Source: Mycolicibacterium celeriflavum (GTDB lineage: Bacteria > Actinomycetota > Actinomycetes > Mycobacteriales > Mycobacteriaceae). Taken from it: a stretch of DNA of 64,000 nucleotides. Each line of letters starts with the position of its first letter. Position 1 is the stretch's first letter. Location of the stretch: the NCBI RefSeq assembly GCF_010731795.1, contig NZ_AP022591.1, positions 4,774,001 to 4,838,000 of the forward strand, written 5' to 3'. The translations under genes and the position numbers were made by a program. The notes below the pieces were generated by a model. It ran no database searches, was not told where the DNA came from, and saw only the letters and a list, made by a program, of their open reading frames with translations. Below are positions 62,936 to 64,000 of this stretch, in pieces.

Positions 62936-64000
62936 CAACGTTCCCCTTCAGGCGGAGTCGGCGCAGGGACTGGTGGAGCGTTTGGCGTGCTCGACCGGGC
63001 GGTTTCGGGAGGCACCAGCAGTGAGGTCAAGTCGGTGCCCGGGTCGATCTTCGGTGGAGTCACGCCGGGAAGGGGTTGCCACTGAAGCTGGGCAATCGGC
63101 GTGCGGGCTTTCGCCTCGGTCTCGGGGGTGTCGTAGATGATCTGGCCCTTGTAGGCGGTGATGCTGTTTATCGGGTGGAACAGCATCGGCGGATAGTTCA
63201 TGGTGATGCGCTTGAGAACCGGTGCCATCCGCTGTCGACAGATCTCGGCTCGTTTGAACGAATCTGCAGTGCCGCCGGTGTCGAAGGTTCCGCAGATGAA
63301 CTGCACCGGGTTGGCGAAATTCGGAAGCGTCAGCAGGCCCGATAGCGATCCCTGGGCGGGGCTGTAGATGTTGTAGAAGTTGGCCAGGCCGTGCGGAGCG
63401 ACGTGGAGGATCTGCTCGATATCCTCGCTGTGGTCGGTCAGGAGCTTGGTGAAGCTTGTCAGCCGGTCGATCGAACCGACCAGTGCGGCGTGATTCTCGT
63501 CGAGAAGCCCTCGGATGTCGCTCAGCGCCCGATTGAGTGTGCCCAGGGCGACATCGAGATCCGAGGAGCTATCGGCCAGCACTTGCGTCACCGTCGCGAC
63601 ACGGTTGGAGAACTGCAGAACCTGTTCGTTGCTGTCGGCCAGCGCGTCGACGAGGATACGCAGATTCTGCACCGTGCCGAACAAGTCGGTCCGGGAGTCG
63701 CCGAGACTTCCGGCAGCCTGGGACAATTCACGGATGGCCTGGCGGAACGACTGACCTTGACCGTCGAACGTATCCGCGGCCTGGTTGACGAACTTGGTGA
63801 GCGGGCCCTGCACCGACCCGGGCTGTGGACCTAGCTGTGAACTCAGTTTGGTGAGTTCGGATTTCACCTCATCCCATTCGACCGGAACCGCGGTGCGGTC
63901 TTCGGGTATGACGGCACGATCGCCCAGCGTCTGGCCACCGTTGTACACCGGCGCAAATTCGACGAACCGCGCCGATACCAGATTCGGCGCGATTATCAGC
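62935..64000 (-). CDS. MceD-type protein of an Mce transporter (N-terminus beyond window)
   Basis: The frame is open to the right edge, so the start and part of the MCE domain are outside; about 354 residues are visible. The end of the MCE domain (SARFVEFAPVYNGGQTLGDRAVIPEDRTAVPVEW) is followed by helical repeats (LSSQLGPQPGSVQGPLTKFVNQAADTFDGQGQSF) and APHGLANFYNIYSPAQGSLSG, the conserved pattern of MceC/MceD subunits, then a Pro-rich tail (NAPPVPAPTPPEGER). Its place before the MceE lipoprotein gene identifies it as D. The permease and mceA-C genes should lie further right. Confidence 0.9.
   Translation of the reverse strand, partial: LIIAPNLVSARFVEFAPVYNGGQTLGDRAVIPEDRTAVPVEWDEVKSELTKLSSQLGPQPGSVQGPLTKFVNQAADTFDGQGQSFRQAIRELSQAAGSLGDSRTDLFGTVQNLRILVDALADSNEQVLQFSNRVATVTQVLADSSSDLDVALGTLNRALSDIRGLLDENHAALVGSIDRLTSFTKLLTDHSEDIEQILHVAPHGLANFYNIYSPAQGSLSGLLTLPNFANPVQFICGTFDTGGTADSFKRAEICRQRMAPVLKRITMNYPPMLFHPINSITAYKGQIIYDTPETEAKARTPIAQLQWQPLPGVTPPKIDPGTDLTSLLVPPETARSSTPNAPPVPAPTPPEGER

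Overview
The window comes from a high-GC actinobacterium and is almost certainly a rapidly growing mycobacterium (Mycolicibacterium type). The evidence is the gene order Rrf2 regulator ... argS-lysA-thrA-thrC-thrB-rho ... rpmE-prfA-prmC-Sua5-wecA-atpIBEFHAGDC-DUF2550-PduO-murA-rrs-rrl-rrf-ogt-alkA, which is the conserved mycobacterial core order (Rv1287 to Rv1317c in M. tuberculosis). Other support comes from the fused b-delta AtpH, the mycobacterial loop in AtpG, the short 16S helix 18, mycothiol- and mycofactocin-linked enzymes, and an mce operon. There is no tRNA in the 16S-23S spacer.

Left part (1-12 kb): the end of cysQ, an Rrf2 regulator, two VOC proteins, a nitronate monooxygenase, an F420/flavin LLM-type oxidoreductase, a small secreted Trp/Pro-rich protein, a tight four-gene minus-strand operon (NTF2-like, sulfotransferase, DUF1214-like, SDR) with a divergent SDR, and two overlapping dynamin/YfjP-like GTPase genes. 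Core part (12-47 kb): tRNA-Arg(CCG) facing argS; lysA and threonine biosynthesis; rho with a possible upstream reading frame; an accessory block (MarR with a mycothiol-dependent isomerase family protein, TetR with an acyl-CoA ligase) inserted between rho and rpmE; translation-termination genes; wecA; the full ATP synthase operon; cobalamin adenosyltransferase; murA; the rrnA-type rRNA operon with its promoters, processing stem and terminator; and the ogt/alkA alkylation-repair pair.

Right part (47-58.6 kb): an accessory catabolic cluster around a GntR/FCD regulator. Minus strand: P450, NDMA-type alcohol dehydrogenase, mycofactocin-type SDR and an unrecognised protein. Plus strand: the regulator, a periplasmic-binding-protein-like protein without a signal peptide, an enoyl-CoA hydratase-family enzyme, a Rieske oxygenase, an amidohydrolase and another SDR. 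Four copies of one palindrome (ACCT-N4-AGGT type) sit before the P450/regulator pair, the binding protein, the hydratase and the amidohydrolase. They look like a local regulon and are the most interesting signal here. The substrate cannot be told from sequence; the enzyme mix suggests a hydrophobic alicyclic or steroid/terpenoid-like compound handled as alcohols, ketones and CoA esters.

Right edge (58.6-64 kb): the 3' half of an mce operon (mceD partial, mceE lipoprotein, mceF). mceF is split by a 1458-bp ISL3-family element with 24-bp imperfect terminal repeats and an exact 8-bp target duplication. Removing the element and one duplicate restores a 559-codon frame. The transposase carries two single-base frameshifts, so it appears dead unless these are sequence errors.
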